From positions 1-13,672 of the forward strand of contig JAUWZT010000072.1 of assembly GCA_030615145.1 (NCBI GenBank): 13,672 bases of DNA, read 5' to 3'. Both the position numbers and the translations under genes were made by a program. Below the pieces are notes generated by a model that saw only the letters and a list, made by a program, of their open reading frames with translations, did not search any database and was not told the DNA's origin. Shown here in pieces: positions 1 through 7,516 of the stretch (the first letter of the stretch is position 1; each line of letters starts with the position of its first letter). This DNA is from Promethearchaeota archaeon (GTDB lineage: Archaea > Asgardarchaeota > Lokiarchaeia > Sigyniarchaeales > SOKP01).

Positions 1-871
1 TGTTTGTATATATAAGAGCTGTAATTGCCGTAAGCCACGCGATACCAAGGCTAGAACCTATAATAGCGCACCTTTCAGCAACTAGCCCAGAAAAAAGGTT
101 CTTATATCCTTGACCTTTGTCTCCAAGAACATTTTCTTTGGGAATTTTAACGGAATTAAAAATTGTTTGTCCAATTTCTACCCGGGGAACGGATTGAATG
201 CCGAGCCTATTAGTTTCTAAACCTTCAAAACCTCGCTCAACAATGACTTGGTACATTGTGCCTCGAGGATCTGATGTGTCTGATACGCCGTAAACTATGA
301 AATAGTCCGCGTTAGGTCCATTTGTAGTGTATAGTTTTTCCCCGTCCATAATTAGATGATCTCCCTTGTCCTGAATTTTAGTTTTCATATTAACCGCATC
401 AGACCCTTGGTACTTTTCCGTTATACATATACATCCTATCTTTTTACCCGTTACGATTTGATGTAAAACTTCAGTGATACGATCGCTTTTACCAAATTGG
501 AATAAAGGATTTGCAAATATTACGCCAGTTACTACTCTAGCCAAGTCTAGTTCAGGATCGACAATCGATGTAGCCATAGCTAGTAGCATCTCGTATCGCA
601 TATTGCACCTTTTACAATCACCAAAATTATTTAATCTTTGAATGTAATTTTTTTTTCCAAGAATATGAAAAAGTTCGTATACTTCGGTATTGAGATCTAT
701 ATTCGGTTCAATATTTTTGAGCAGAAAAAGTTCTAATTCTTCCAAAAAATCTCTCTCTTCTTCGGTAATGAGGGGCATGATAAAATTATTAAAAATTTTG
801 TAGATATTTTTAGTCGTTAATTTTTCCTTTACTTCCTCGTCTAAAATATCTACTCCAGTTATTTTTTTCAT
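1..871 (-). CDS. Acyl-CoA dehydrogenase family flavoprotein, partial (C-terminus beyond the left edge)
   Basis: Reading leftward from the ATG at 871-869, the frame stays open for 290 codons to the window edge, so the 3' part is missing. An in-frame TAA lies a few codons upstream, making this the first ATG. Residues about 147-157 read CICITEKYQGSD, matching the FAD/substrate-contact signature of acyl-CoA dehydrogenases (ITExxxGSD), followed by YTTNGPNADYFIVYGVSD near 171-188, the usual ITNG-type beta-domain motif. The family oxidises acyl-CoA thioesters at the alpha-beta bond using FAD and passes electrons to an electron-transfer flavoprotein. The C-terminal helical domain, which usually carries the catalytic Glu, is not visible, so activity and substrate cannot be judged. 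Odd: the N-terminal helical part contains a CKRC pair (C86, C89) that I do not associate with the family. A purine-rich AAAAAGGAATAG precedes the start. Family assignment is firm; substrate is unknown. Confidence 0.88.
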   Translation of the reverse strand, partial: MKKITGVDILDEEVKEKLTTKNIYKIFNNFIMPLITEEERDFLEELELFLLKNIEPNIDLNTEVYELFHILGKKNYIQRLNNFGDCKRCNMRYEMLLAMATSIVDPELDLARVVTGVIFANPLFQFGKSDRITEVLHQIVTGKKIGCICITEKYQGSDAVNMKTKIQDKGDHLIMDGEKLYTTNGPNADYFIVYGVSDTSDPRGTMYQVIVERGFEGLETNRLGIQSVPRVEIGQTIFNSVKIPKENVLGDKGQGYKNLFSGLVAERCAIIGSSLGIAWLTAITALIYTN

Positions 872-940
872 TCTAAGCTCTATTCCTTTTTAATTTCATT
901 TATTTAATTTTTTATTAATTAATTATCTAAAAAAAATATA

Positions 941-950
941 ATTTTTAAAC
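941..950 (-). promoter_or_regulatory. Candidate TATA box for the acyl-CoA dehydrogenase gene
   Basis: On the minus strand this reads GTTTAAAAAT, an archaeal TATA-like element. Transcription starting about 25 bases downstream would give a leader of roughly 45-50 bases before the ATG at 871. It lies in the AT-rich 101-base gap after the prenyl synthase stop, so AT content alone could produce the match. Confidence 0.25.
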
Positions 951-972
951 ACATCAAACAAGATCTAAAAAC

Positions 973-2040
973 TCAAAATTTTCTTTCTAACACAAATTTT
1001 AATAGGTTTTCATAAAATTCTAACTCTGAATTGTGAATTACTGGCTTTAATTTTTCAAGGGCAATTTGAGCTTCTTTATAATAAGTGTCTGCTAGTTTTT
1101 TACTACGATTAATGACTTCTGCTTTAAGAAACAATTCTCTTACTTCTTGAACTTCATCTTGTGTTATATTAATATTTTCGATTAATTCATTGAGTCTGAT
1201 TTTATCATTACCTTTTAATATATTATTGGCTTCTACCAATAAACATGTCTTTTTAGCTTCTCTAATATCTCCGTCTGTTGGTTTTCCCGTTGTTGTTTCA
1301 TCACCAAAAGTTCCTAAAATGTCGTCAATTATCTGGAATATAATTCCTAAGTTTTTTCCATAAATTGATAAATATGACTTATATTTTTCTTCCACTTTTG
1401 CGTAATTAGCACCAATTAATATCGATTTTTCTAGTAACGCTCCAGTTTTAAGAGAAACCATATGAATATAATCTTCCATTTTTAGATTTTTCTTGTTTAT
1501 CATATCAATTTCAATCAAAACTCCATTTGCTATTTCTATAAAAGCACGTTCGTAATATTGAATTGCTCTGAGGTTTAAGTTATTATCAAAATTGTTAAAA
1601 AAAAAAGCTTCAAGACCTAGAAAAAATGCGGAATCTCCCCCAATAATGCCTATCGAATTACCATAATCTTCAGCTGCTATTTTTTTAAGGCTATTTTCTA
1701 TGTGAAATTGCCTAAATCTATAATGAAACGCGGGTTTTCCTCGTCTAAAATTATCCTTATCAATAATATCATCGTGGACTAAAGAAGCATTATGTAGGAA
1801 TTCGACACCAACGCTTGGAAAGATAATATCGTCATTTTGTTTTTCACTAAAAGCGTTATAAGTAGCAATACAAAGCAAAGGGCGGATTCTCTTTCCTCCC
1901 GTTAAGAAATAGTCTCGTAATTCTGAATAATAGACTTTTAAGAACGAATTTTTTTCTTCTTTTAAATTTCTATTATATATCAATGCTATTGCATCGTTTA
2001 TCTTAGGCTTGTAAAAGTTTATATAATCACTAAATTTCAT
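973..2040 (-). CDS. Long-chain polyprenyl (probably geranylgeranyl or longer) diphosphate synthase
   Basis: A 355-residue trans-isoprenyl diphosphate synthase. Visible motifs in order: GGKRIRP (48-54, diphosphate binding), first aspartate-rich motif DDIID (90-94), VSLKTG (195-200), second aspartate-rich motif IIDDILGTFGD (237-247) and GKPTDGDIREAKKT (252-265). These coordinate Mg and the allylic diphosphate while isopentenyl diphosphate is added. The residues 5 and 4 positions before the first motif are small (A85, S86) rather than Tyr/Phe; by the known chain-length rule this argues against farnesyl diphosphate as end product and for C20 or longer. About 15 extra residues lie between the first motif and the conserved GGD segment near 134-136. 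The start ATG is 10 bases after the stop of the upstream flavoprotein reductase, with GTGAG six bases before it, so the two genes are probably co-transcribed. In archaea this enzyme supplies prenyl chains for membrane lipids or quinones; the exact product length is not decided by sequence. Confidence 0.93.
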   Translation of the reverse strand: MKFSDYINFYKPKINDAIALIYNRNLKEEKNSFLKVYYSELRDYFLTGGKRIRPLLCIATYNAFSEKQNDDIIFPSVGVEFLHNASLVHDDIIDKDNFRRGKPAFHYRFRQFHIENSLKKIAAEDYGNSIGIIGGDSAFFLGLEAFFFNNFDNNLNLRAIQYYERAFIEIANGVLIEIDMINKKNLKMEDYIHMVSLKTGALLEKSILIGANYAKVEEKYKSYLSIYGKNLGIIFQIIDDILGTFGDETTTGKPTDGDIREAKKTCLLVEANNILKGNDKIRLNELIENINITQDEVQEVRELFLKAEVINRSKKLADTYYKEAQIALEKLKPVIHNSELEFYENLLKFVLERKF

Positions 2041-2050
2041 ATAGACTCAC

Positions 2051-3160
2051 TTAATCCATTAATTTTTTCATGGCTATTTCTGAACTACGATGGTTTTCCC
2101 ACAATGATAAGAATTTCTTCAAATTTTCATCACTTTGAAAAATGGTGTCTCTTAAAATCCTTTTTACTTTTAAAACTCTGAGAAATTTTTTTTCTAAATT
2201 TTGTTCATAGACAGAACCTAATTTATCTAACTTGTCTTTTTTTTCGCAAGTTTTAATAGCTTCAATAGCAAATTGACCTGACATCATAGCATATGGTATC
2301 CCTTTTCCAGAAATTGGGTCTACAATTCCACCAGCATCTCCTATAGCAAAAACATTATCTTCATATAATTTAGATCTTAATCCAACTGGGATTAAATGGG
2401 GCTTAAAGGTTTCCATCGTTGAATTGTTTAATGCTAGTTTTACAAGTGGGAGCGCTAGAAATTTTTTAAATTCTTCCCTTGAATTTTTTACTAAGTTAAT
2501 TTGATTACCCCATCCTACTGTAATCCTCTCAGTTTTTGGAAATAACCAAGTATAACCAACAGGAACAAGGCTTTCGATACCAAAAAATAAATGAACTGTA
2601 TCATGTCCAAGAGTTTTATCTATATTAGACTTAGTAGTTTTCATCTCTTTAGTAATCGTTAAAATTAAGTCTTCACTTTTGAAAAAAGGCCAATTTAACA
2701 ATTTTAAAGTAGTCGAAGTAACGCCATCAGCGGCAATTATGTATTTTGCAGTATATTTATCTTTATCAGTACTGATTTCGTAAAAATCATCAACTTTTTC
2801 AATGTTAATCATAAGCTCTTTCTCTTTTAATAAGGCTCCACTATCGACAGCCATGTCAGTTAAAAACTTATCAAAAGTACTACGCCAAACAACAGCGCCT
2901 TTACCTTTTTTAGAATAAGTTTCTCCGTCAACATGGTGCAATTCTAAAGATTCAATTACCCTACCAATTTTTTCTTCTGGGTAGTTAATTTTTTCAATTA
3001 GTTCCCACGCAGCAGCTCCTCCACACGCTTTATATCTTCCTTTCTCACCAAGCATTTCTTTTTCAAGGATACAGGTCGAATATCCGTTTTCAGAAGCTTC
3101 TTTAGCTGCAGCAGTACCTCCAGGTCCCGCGCCTATAATAATAATATCAAAATTTTTCAT
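2051..3160 (-). CDS. Geranylgeranyl reductase family FAD-dependent oxidoreductase
   Basis: A 369-residue flavoprotein of the geranylgeranyl reductase family, which in archaea saturates the isoprenoid chains of membrane lipids. The N-terminus is a Rossmann FAD site: IIIGAGPGG at 7-15 with the acidic strand end LEKE at 32-35. KACGG at 44-48 matches the conserved cysteine-glycine segment of this family. IIAADG (141-146) is the second dinucleotide contact, YTWLFPK (203-209) is the family hallmark near the prenyl-binding cavity, and GDAGGIVDP (274-282) followed by GKG is the FAD ribityl-binding motif. Length is near or slightly below the usual range. It is the first gene of a two-gene operon with the prenyl diphosphate synthase 10 bp downstream, which supports a lipid role. 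Quinone-side-chain or menaquinone-related reduction is a possible alternative. Family is sure; substrate is inferred. Confidence 0.92.
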   Translation of the reverse strand: MKNFDIIIIGAGPGGTAAAKEASENGYSTCILEKEMLGEKGRYKACGGAAAWELIEKINYPEEKIGRVIESLELHHVDGETYSKKGKGAVVWRSTFDKFLTDMAVDSGALLKEKELMINIEKVDDFYEISTDKDKYTAKYIIAADGVTSTTLKLLNWPFFKSEDLILTITKEMKTTKSNIDKTLGHDTVHLFFGIESLVPVGYTWLFPKTERITVGWGNQINLVKNSREEFKKFLALPLVKLALNNSTMETFKPHLIPVGLRSKLYEDNVFAIGDAGGIVDPISGKGIPYAMMSGQFAIEAIKTCEKKDKLDKLGSVYEQNLEKKFLRVLKVKRILRDTIFQSDENLKKFLSLWENHRSSEIAMKKLMD

Positions 3161-3256
3161 AAGTTTTTCGACCTTTTTTTTTTATTAAGAAGTTAGCTAA
3201 AAAATTGATGATACTATAAAAAGAGTATCACATAACCAATATTATTAAAAATAGAA

Positions 3257-3266
3257 ATATTTTAAA
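3257..3266 (-). promoter_or_regulatory. Candidate TATA box for the lipid operon
   Basis: The minus strand reads TTTAAAATAT here, preceded by CCAC. Initiation about 25 bases downstream would leave a leader of about 75 bases before the reductase ATG at 3160. The leader contains an A10 tract then GGTCG, so ribosome binding looks weak. This is one of several AT-rich possibilities in the 151-base gap. Confidence 0.25.
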
Positions 3267-3280
3267 GTGGATCTAGAGAT

Positions 3281-3311
3281 TTTTAAAAAATAAAACTAAA
3301 TATTTTTTTAT
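3281..3311 (-). terminator. Candidate T-rich terminator after the mannosidase gene
   Basis: Immediately after the mannosidase stop, the minus strand carries T-rich runs, including TTTTTT at 3290-3285. Archaeal RNA polymerase terminates on U-rich tracts without a needed hairpin. No strong stem is visible. The call is weak because the whole spacer is AT-rich. Confidence 0.25.
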
Positions 3312-6104
3312 TTAATAATTATTTTCAAGCTCAAGTTTTATCGTTACTATTACATGTGGTTCCAAAGTTAAATCAAGATGATTCCCTTTACTTGAATCAA
3401 TTTTTGCCTTAATTTCATTTTCAGGCTTTTCCTCCAGAAAGTTTACAATATTCGCACTTTTGATGGAAGTCTTCTTGTGTAACGTTAACCTTGCTTTTTG
3501 TAAGGTTGGAGAGATATTATAGACTCTAACGACTAAGAAGTCTCCTTCCTCCGCCTTTTTCAATGCACTAAGCATCACATTCACGTTATCAATTTCAAGG
3601 AAACTTAATTCAGTAGGTAAATACGGTATTAAGGGTTGACGAGTTGCTGGTTTAAAATATGAGATGAGTCCAAAAGGGGCTAGAACGACTTTATTTGAAG
3701 CTCTTATTGAGGTTCTAACTATTGAAGGTACTATTACTTCAAAAGGGTTGTTAAATTCTTTACCTTTTATGTGAGCGTTTGAATCTAACCAATTTGATTT
3801 GTTTCCTTCAATGACGAGAGAAAGCTCGAAGGTATGCTTGCCAAGACATTGAGCTTCGGGAGTATTTAGGTCCGGACCTGCGTTACTTCTTCTCGAGGTA
3901 AAATCATGTCTTGAAAGCCATTCAATACACCGCAGTAAGGTAATAGCTAGAGAAATCGTTCCATCCTTATTTATAACTGCTTCATATTCGGGTAAGCCTT
4001 TGTTTATAACCGAAAAAGTTCTTGATGTATCGTTAACAGACACAAAATCTTTCTGATGGTTAGTAGGTACAGGTTGTTGAGCCCATCTCTCAGATTTTGG
4101 CATCTCAACATCTCGCGAAATGACGTAAAAATGACCATCGGCATCTACCTTTTTAGATTTAATTTTTGAAGGAAAAAGTACTCGTATTCGGTGGTCTTTA
4201 CTATTGTTTTCTAATTCAATCTTAAAATCAATTCTTTTAATTTCCTTATATACTGTTATAAAGATATCGATTAAGTTTGAAATCAGATATTCGTCTCTAC
4301 TATACCTATCCTCGGTTAAAGAAGCAGGTAAATTGAGATTTGCTCTTATTTTAATTGTTTTTTGTGTTATCCCGTCTAAAAAAGGTGTTATTTCTAGAAC
4401 ATTCAGATCTTCTGAAGTGAATTTTAGATCAGTTTGATTTTCATATGGCCCAGAAAAGTCATATTCATCCCCCCAATCTCCCACATCTTCAAAATAACAA
4501 ATATTTTCGTACAAAGTTTTGCTTTCCTTATCTAAAACATCGATTTCCCCCTTAAAACTTATGTCGATTTTGTAGAACTGATTTTCTAAGCTTTTTATAC
4601 CTAACTTCAATTCTTTACTTTTTACTACAGATTCTTCGGGTTTTTCTCCTGGTACGATATAATAACATCTGTATCCACAAGCAGGAACCTCGGCTAAAAA
4701 AGAGCAATAATAACTAACCGAACTAATTAATCTATATCTTGGTTGCTCGCTGATTTGAACGTATTGGTATGCGATCTCGTTTCCTTCGGAGTCGAGAATT
4801 TTGAAAGCGTCTGGATTTTTAAAGCCAGCTTTTTTAACATTAGATATAATGCTAATATTTGCGATATCTTTCCTTTTCCATGGAAGAGGATTAAACACTA
4901 CAATCGGAATTTTTTTCTCGTCTTCCTCAACTGTAATCAAATCGTATAGATACAATATTGAATTTTTAAACACTTCAATACCGATTTGCTCCGCCCAATC
5001 AAACCTAGTCTCCATTTCTCTGTGAACTTGATCAATCGAACAGCCACATATACTATCGTGGGGGTGGTTTTTAATAAGCCATTTCAAACCTGTGAGCATA
5101 TAAGCTTGAGGGTAATTAAATTTTTTATATTTATCGAGAGACCAGATAATTGTTGATAACGGTTCTGTATATTTTTCGTATAGATATTCAATCGCCGTAT
5201 TTCTCTGCTTGATCCACATGCGAGCTGAAAATACTCCTGGAAGTAGATGTGCGTACTTTCCACCTCTTAATTCGCCTTTAAACTGTTTTAACTGTGGATT
5301 ACCGCTTAATACTTTATCAACATAATATTCAAAATCGTTTTGTTCTAAAAGTTTCTCGGGATACATTTCGTTCCATTGCCTAACTATTTCAGGAATTTCC
5401 GATCGAGCTTCGTGATGGTCTGAACCGCTATTCAAAAGAACATAGGGCGTAGCTGTGAATTTCTCGAACTCAGAAACAACCCTTTTTATCTTATGAAGCG
5501 CCAGTTTATATTTTCCGCTTCTTTTTGTTATATTAAGATCAGCAACCGAACCGTAACTCTGCTTCAAAAAAATTCCCAAAATAGAATTAGAATTTCCAGG
5601 TGAATTCCAAATAAATTCAATGTTCAAGTTGTTTTCTTCGAATTCGTTACCAAACCCTCGCCAGAATAAAATCGAAGGGATTTCAAATCCTTGAAGTATT
5701 TGAGGTAATTGAGCAATATGGCCAAAAGGATCAGGGATGTAACCTGCTTTCATAACCCTTCCAAATCTCTTAGCAATTTGGTGTCCAATTATTAAGTTCC
5801 TAATCAGAGACTCGCCGCTTACCAAAAATTCATCTGGTAAAATATACATAGGTCCAATCGAAAGCCGTCTTTCTTTTACGTATTTTTTAATCTCATCTTC
5901 AAACTCAGGTCGGACTTCAAGATAGTCCTCTATCGGAATCGTTTGTCCGTCAAAAGTGAAATTTTTATAACCTGGATCGCTTCTTAGGATATCTAAGAGC
6001 TTATCCATCATGAGAACTAGTTTTGCTCTATACTCTTGAAACGGGAGATACCATTCGCGATCCCAATGAGTTTCAGGGACTATAATTATGTTATTAGCTT
6101 TCAC
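3312..6104 (-). CDS. Alpha-mannosidase, glycoside hydrolase family 38
   Basis: A full-length 930-residue GH38 enzyme, a zinc-dependent retaining alpha-mannosidase acting on mannosyl glycans or mannosyl-glycerate-type substrates. The N-terminal catalytic domain opens with ETHWDREWY (11-19; H13 and D15 are the expected zinc ligands). GYIPDPFGHIAQLPQIL (121-137) carries the expected nucleophile D125, also a zinc ligand. NSGSDHHE (225-232) probably contains the acid/base aspartate D229. HPHDSICGC (347-355) supplies the last zinc histidine, H349. Beta-rich C-terminal domains fill the remainder, as usual for the family. No signal peptide or transmembrane segment is visible, so it is likely cytoplasmic. 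The start codon is GTG at 6104-6102; an in-frame TAA six codons upstream leaves no ATG alternative, and the zinc motif begins only 12 residues in. No Shine-Dalgarno is evident. It stands alone, with no transporter or sugar kinase beside it, so the substrate cannot be inferred from context. Confidence 0.92.
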   Translation of the reverse strand: MKANNIIIVPETHWDREWYLPFQEYRAKLVLMMDKLLDILRSDPGYKNFTFDGQTIPIEDYLEVRPEFEDEIKKYVKERRLSIGPMYILPDEFLVSGESLIRNLIIGHQIAKRFGRVMKAGYIPDPFGHIAQLPQILQGFEIPSILFWRGFGNEFEENNLNIEFIWNSPGNSNSILGIFLKQSYGSVADLNITKRSGKYKLALHKIKRVVSEFEKFTATPYVLLNSGSDHHEARSEIPEIVRQWNEMYPEKLLEQNDFEYYVDKVLSGNPQLKQFKGELRGGKYAHLLPGVFSARMWIKQRNTAIEYLYEKYTEPLSTIIWSLDKYKKFNYPQAYMLTGLKWLIKNHPHDSICGCSIDQVHREMETRFDWAEQIGIEVFKNSILYLYDLITVEEDEKKIPIVVFNPLPWKRKDIANISIISNVKKAGFKNPDAFKILDSEGNEIAYQYVQISEQPRYRLISSVSYYCSFLAEVPACGYRCYYIVPGEKPEESVVKSKELKLGIKSLENQFYKIDISFKGEIDVLDKESKTLYENICYFEDVGDWGDEYDFSGPYENQTDLKFTSEDLNVLEITPFLDGITQKTIKIRANLNLPASLTEDRYSRDEYLISNLIDIFITVYKEIKRIDFKIELENNSKDHRIRVLFPSKIKSKKVDADGHFYVISRDVEMPKSERWAQQPVPTNHQKDFVSVNDTSRTFSVINKGLPEYEAVINKDGTISLAITLLRCIEWLSRHDFTSRRSNAGPDLNTPEAQCLGKHTFELSLVIEGNKSNWLDSNAHIKGKEFNNPFEVIVPSIVRTSIRASNKVVLAPFGLISYFKPATRQPLIPYLPTELSFLEIDNVNVMLSALKKAEEGDFLVVRVYNISPTLQKARLTLHKKTSIKSANIVNFLEEKPENEIKAKIDSSKGNHLDLTLEPHVIVTIKLELENNY

Positions 6105-6239
6105 TTTAATTACTTGATTTTATAATTTAATATTAATTGGAATTATTTTTAGTTAATATTTCATTTCTTTTTGAAATTATTTGATATATATATTTACTTT
6201 AAATGGTTCAGGTCTTCGTGGAATTTAATAATAATAAGA

Positions 6240-6600
6240 TTAATACTTAAATACAGATTTTCCGACAACGCTGAAATGTGGTTTTTCTCCTAATAAATCT
6301 AAGAGCGTTGGAACCATATCCGTCGTTTTACAGTACGAGAGCTCCGTTGAAGGAATGCTTGGAGATCCTCCTATAATGAATGGCACAGTCATCGACTTTT
6401 TCAGTCCAATATCGTGAGAGTATGGAGAATTAGGCAAAGATTTCCCATGTTCATAACCAAATCCATATTCGCAAACCGTGGATATCATAATATCGCAAGA
6501 GCGTGGATTTTTAAAATATCGAGGGATTTGATCTACCATTATCGGAAAATCAATTTTATTCGTTCCCTCTAACCACTCATCAATATTATGAGCCCAAAGG
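6240..6600 (-). pseudogene. C-terminal remnant of a sulfatase/alkaline-phosphatase superfamily enzyme
   Basis: An ATG-initiated frame of 99 codons starts at 6539, but coding-like sequence in the same frame continues upstream (FPLWAHNIDEWLEG and on) to a TGA at 6668-6666, with no Met. The product has EHG (30-32 counted from that Met), MTVPFIIGG (50-58) and TTDMVPTLLDLLG (72-84). This is the standard C-terminal pattern of sulfatases and type I phosphodiesterases: a metal-ligand His, the VP-loop, then T-D-x-x-PTLLDLLG. The family normally has 400-550 residues with the nucleophile Thr/Ser/Cys near the N-terminus, and all of that is absent. The remnant meets an oppositely oriented remnant near 6590-6605, so the 5' half was removed by rearrangement or an assembly join. 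A translated 99-residue product is possible but would lack the catalytic nucleophile. The right boundary is approximate. Confidence 0.7.
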
Positions 6601-6838
6601 GGAAATAATAAAACCCGGCGACGGAATTCAGTATTACGGTTTAGTAGGCTTAAAATTATCTCCTCTCAAATTTATTGAAGGTCAAGAATTAACTCCTGGT
6701 AAGAGTGGAATCGTTAAGATTCTTTTTGATAAATCAGTAGTTCACGATGCCCAGGGACTCAAAGGAATTATTACAGAATTAAATCGCTTCAATAATAAGC
6801 TGCGTATTGTAGGATATTTTTTACAAACTGAGGACTAA
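6599..6838 (+). pseudogene. C-terminal remnant of an unrecognised protein, 5' truncated
   Basis: The plus-strand frame (codons GGG at 6599, GAA, ATA, ATA, AAA, CCC...) reads about 79 residues to TAA at 6836-6838 with no usable start codon. It is open back to 6515, but that part is antisense to the sulfatase remnant. The text looks like real protein: KPGDGIQYYGLVGLK, then EGQELTPGKSGIVKILFD, then ITELNRFNNKLRIVGYFL. The pattern of a G-x-x-L-x-PG-x-x-G-x-V turn followed by a final hydrophobic strand is reminiscent of the beta-barrel end of translation-type GTPases, but I do not recognise the family with confidence. It ends 64 bases before the next gene on the same strand. Like its neighbour it has lost its N-terminus at the same junction. 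Confidence 0.5.
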
Positions 6839-6902
6839 AAGTTTTAATAAGTCCGAAGAGCTAATTATAAGCAACAAAATTATAGAGTTGTTATGAAAAA
6901 TA

Positions 6903-7376
6903 ATGAAATCTCAAAAAACAAAAGAAAGAATTTTAACTCTAATTGGTGTGTATTTCTGTCTTACGCTACTACTTCCCTTAGGATATTATAAGATTGAACC
7001 ACCATCTGGTCATGTGGGCACTTTTTGGGGATTCCTCAATGCATCAACATATTTTATATTTATAATAGGAATCTTAGTTATTTTCCGAACTCAAATTCAA
7101 AAGCATATAAATTTGAGCGCGGATCTAATAGTTATTCTGTCTGGAGTTATAATAATAGCAACTGGCTTTTTGGGAGGTATTTTTTATCCAATAACACAAA
7201 CATTAATTGAAAGATTCCATCAAATTATTAATCAAACAGGAAATATAACTTATCTCGATGTGGAAACTGGTGGACCATTTTTTTATTTATTATTTGGCGT
7301 TGGCTTCTTTTGCATAATATTAGGAATCAATAATTATAACTATAATGGATTAAATCCTACTAACTCTGAAAAATAA
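6903..7376 (+). CDS. Four-helix membrane protein, unknown function
   Basis: A 157-residue integral membrane protein I do not recognise. The N-terminus is short and basic (MKSQKTKER), followed by predicted membrane spans at about 10-28, 48-62, 73-95 and 124-142. By the positive-inside rule both ends should face the cytoplasm. The extracellular loop between spans 3 and 4 (about 96-123) is hydrophilic with an N-x-T sequon at 114-116 (NIT). The C-tail NNYNYNGLNPTNSEK is Asn-rich. An out-of-frame ATG lies at 6893; the ATG at 6903 gives the long frame. No Shine-Dalgarno is seen. A TATA-like CTAATTATAAG near 6861-6871 would place initiation close to the start codon. The next gene on the strand is a DNA methyltransferase 140 bp away, probably with its own promoter. 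Confidence 0.75.
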   Translation: MKSQKTKERILTLIGVYFCLTLLLPLGYYKIEPPSGHVGTFWGFLNASTYFIFIIGILVIFRTQIQKHINLSADLIVILSGVIIIATGFLGGIFYPITQTLIERFHQIINQTGNITYLDVETGGPFFYLLFGVGFFCIILGINNYNYNGLNPTNSEK

Positions 7377-7479
7377 TCATCTATTAAAATATTTATTGAT
7401 TAAGTAAAAAATGGAGAAAAAAAATAATATTTTAAATGACTAAATATCAATGCAACATAAAAGATTTTTTAGATTAATA

Positions 7480-7499
7480 ATTAAAATAAGAATATAAAA
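7480..7499 (+). promoter_or_regulatory. Candidate TATA region for the DNA methyltransferase
   Basis: The plus strand carries AATTAAAATAAGAATATAAA just upstream of the ATG at 7517. Either TATA-like block would place transcription start within a few bases of, or at, the ATG, implying a leaderless or nearly leaderless message. This agrees with the absence of any Shine-Dalgarno in GAAAAAAACTACGAA before the start. Confidence 0.3.
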
Positions 7500-7516
7500 T
7501 CGAAAAAAACTACGAA

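Noticed and set aside
4204..5025. Plus-strand open frames of 68-77 codons inside the mannosidase gene
   Set aside because: They lie wholly antisense to a complete GH38 enzyme with all catalytic motifs and have no start context or recognisable protein pattern.
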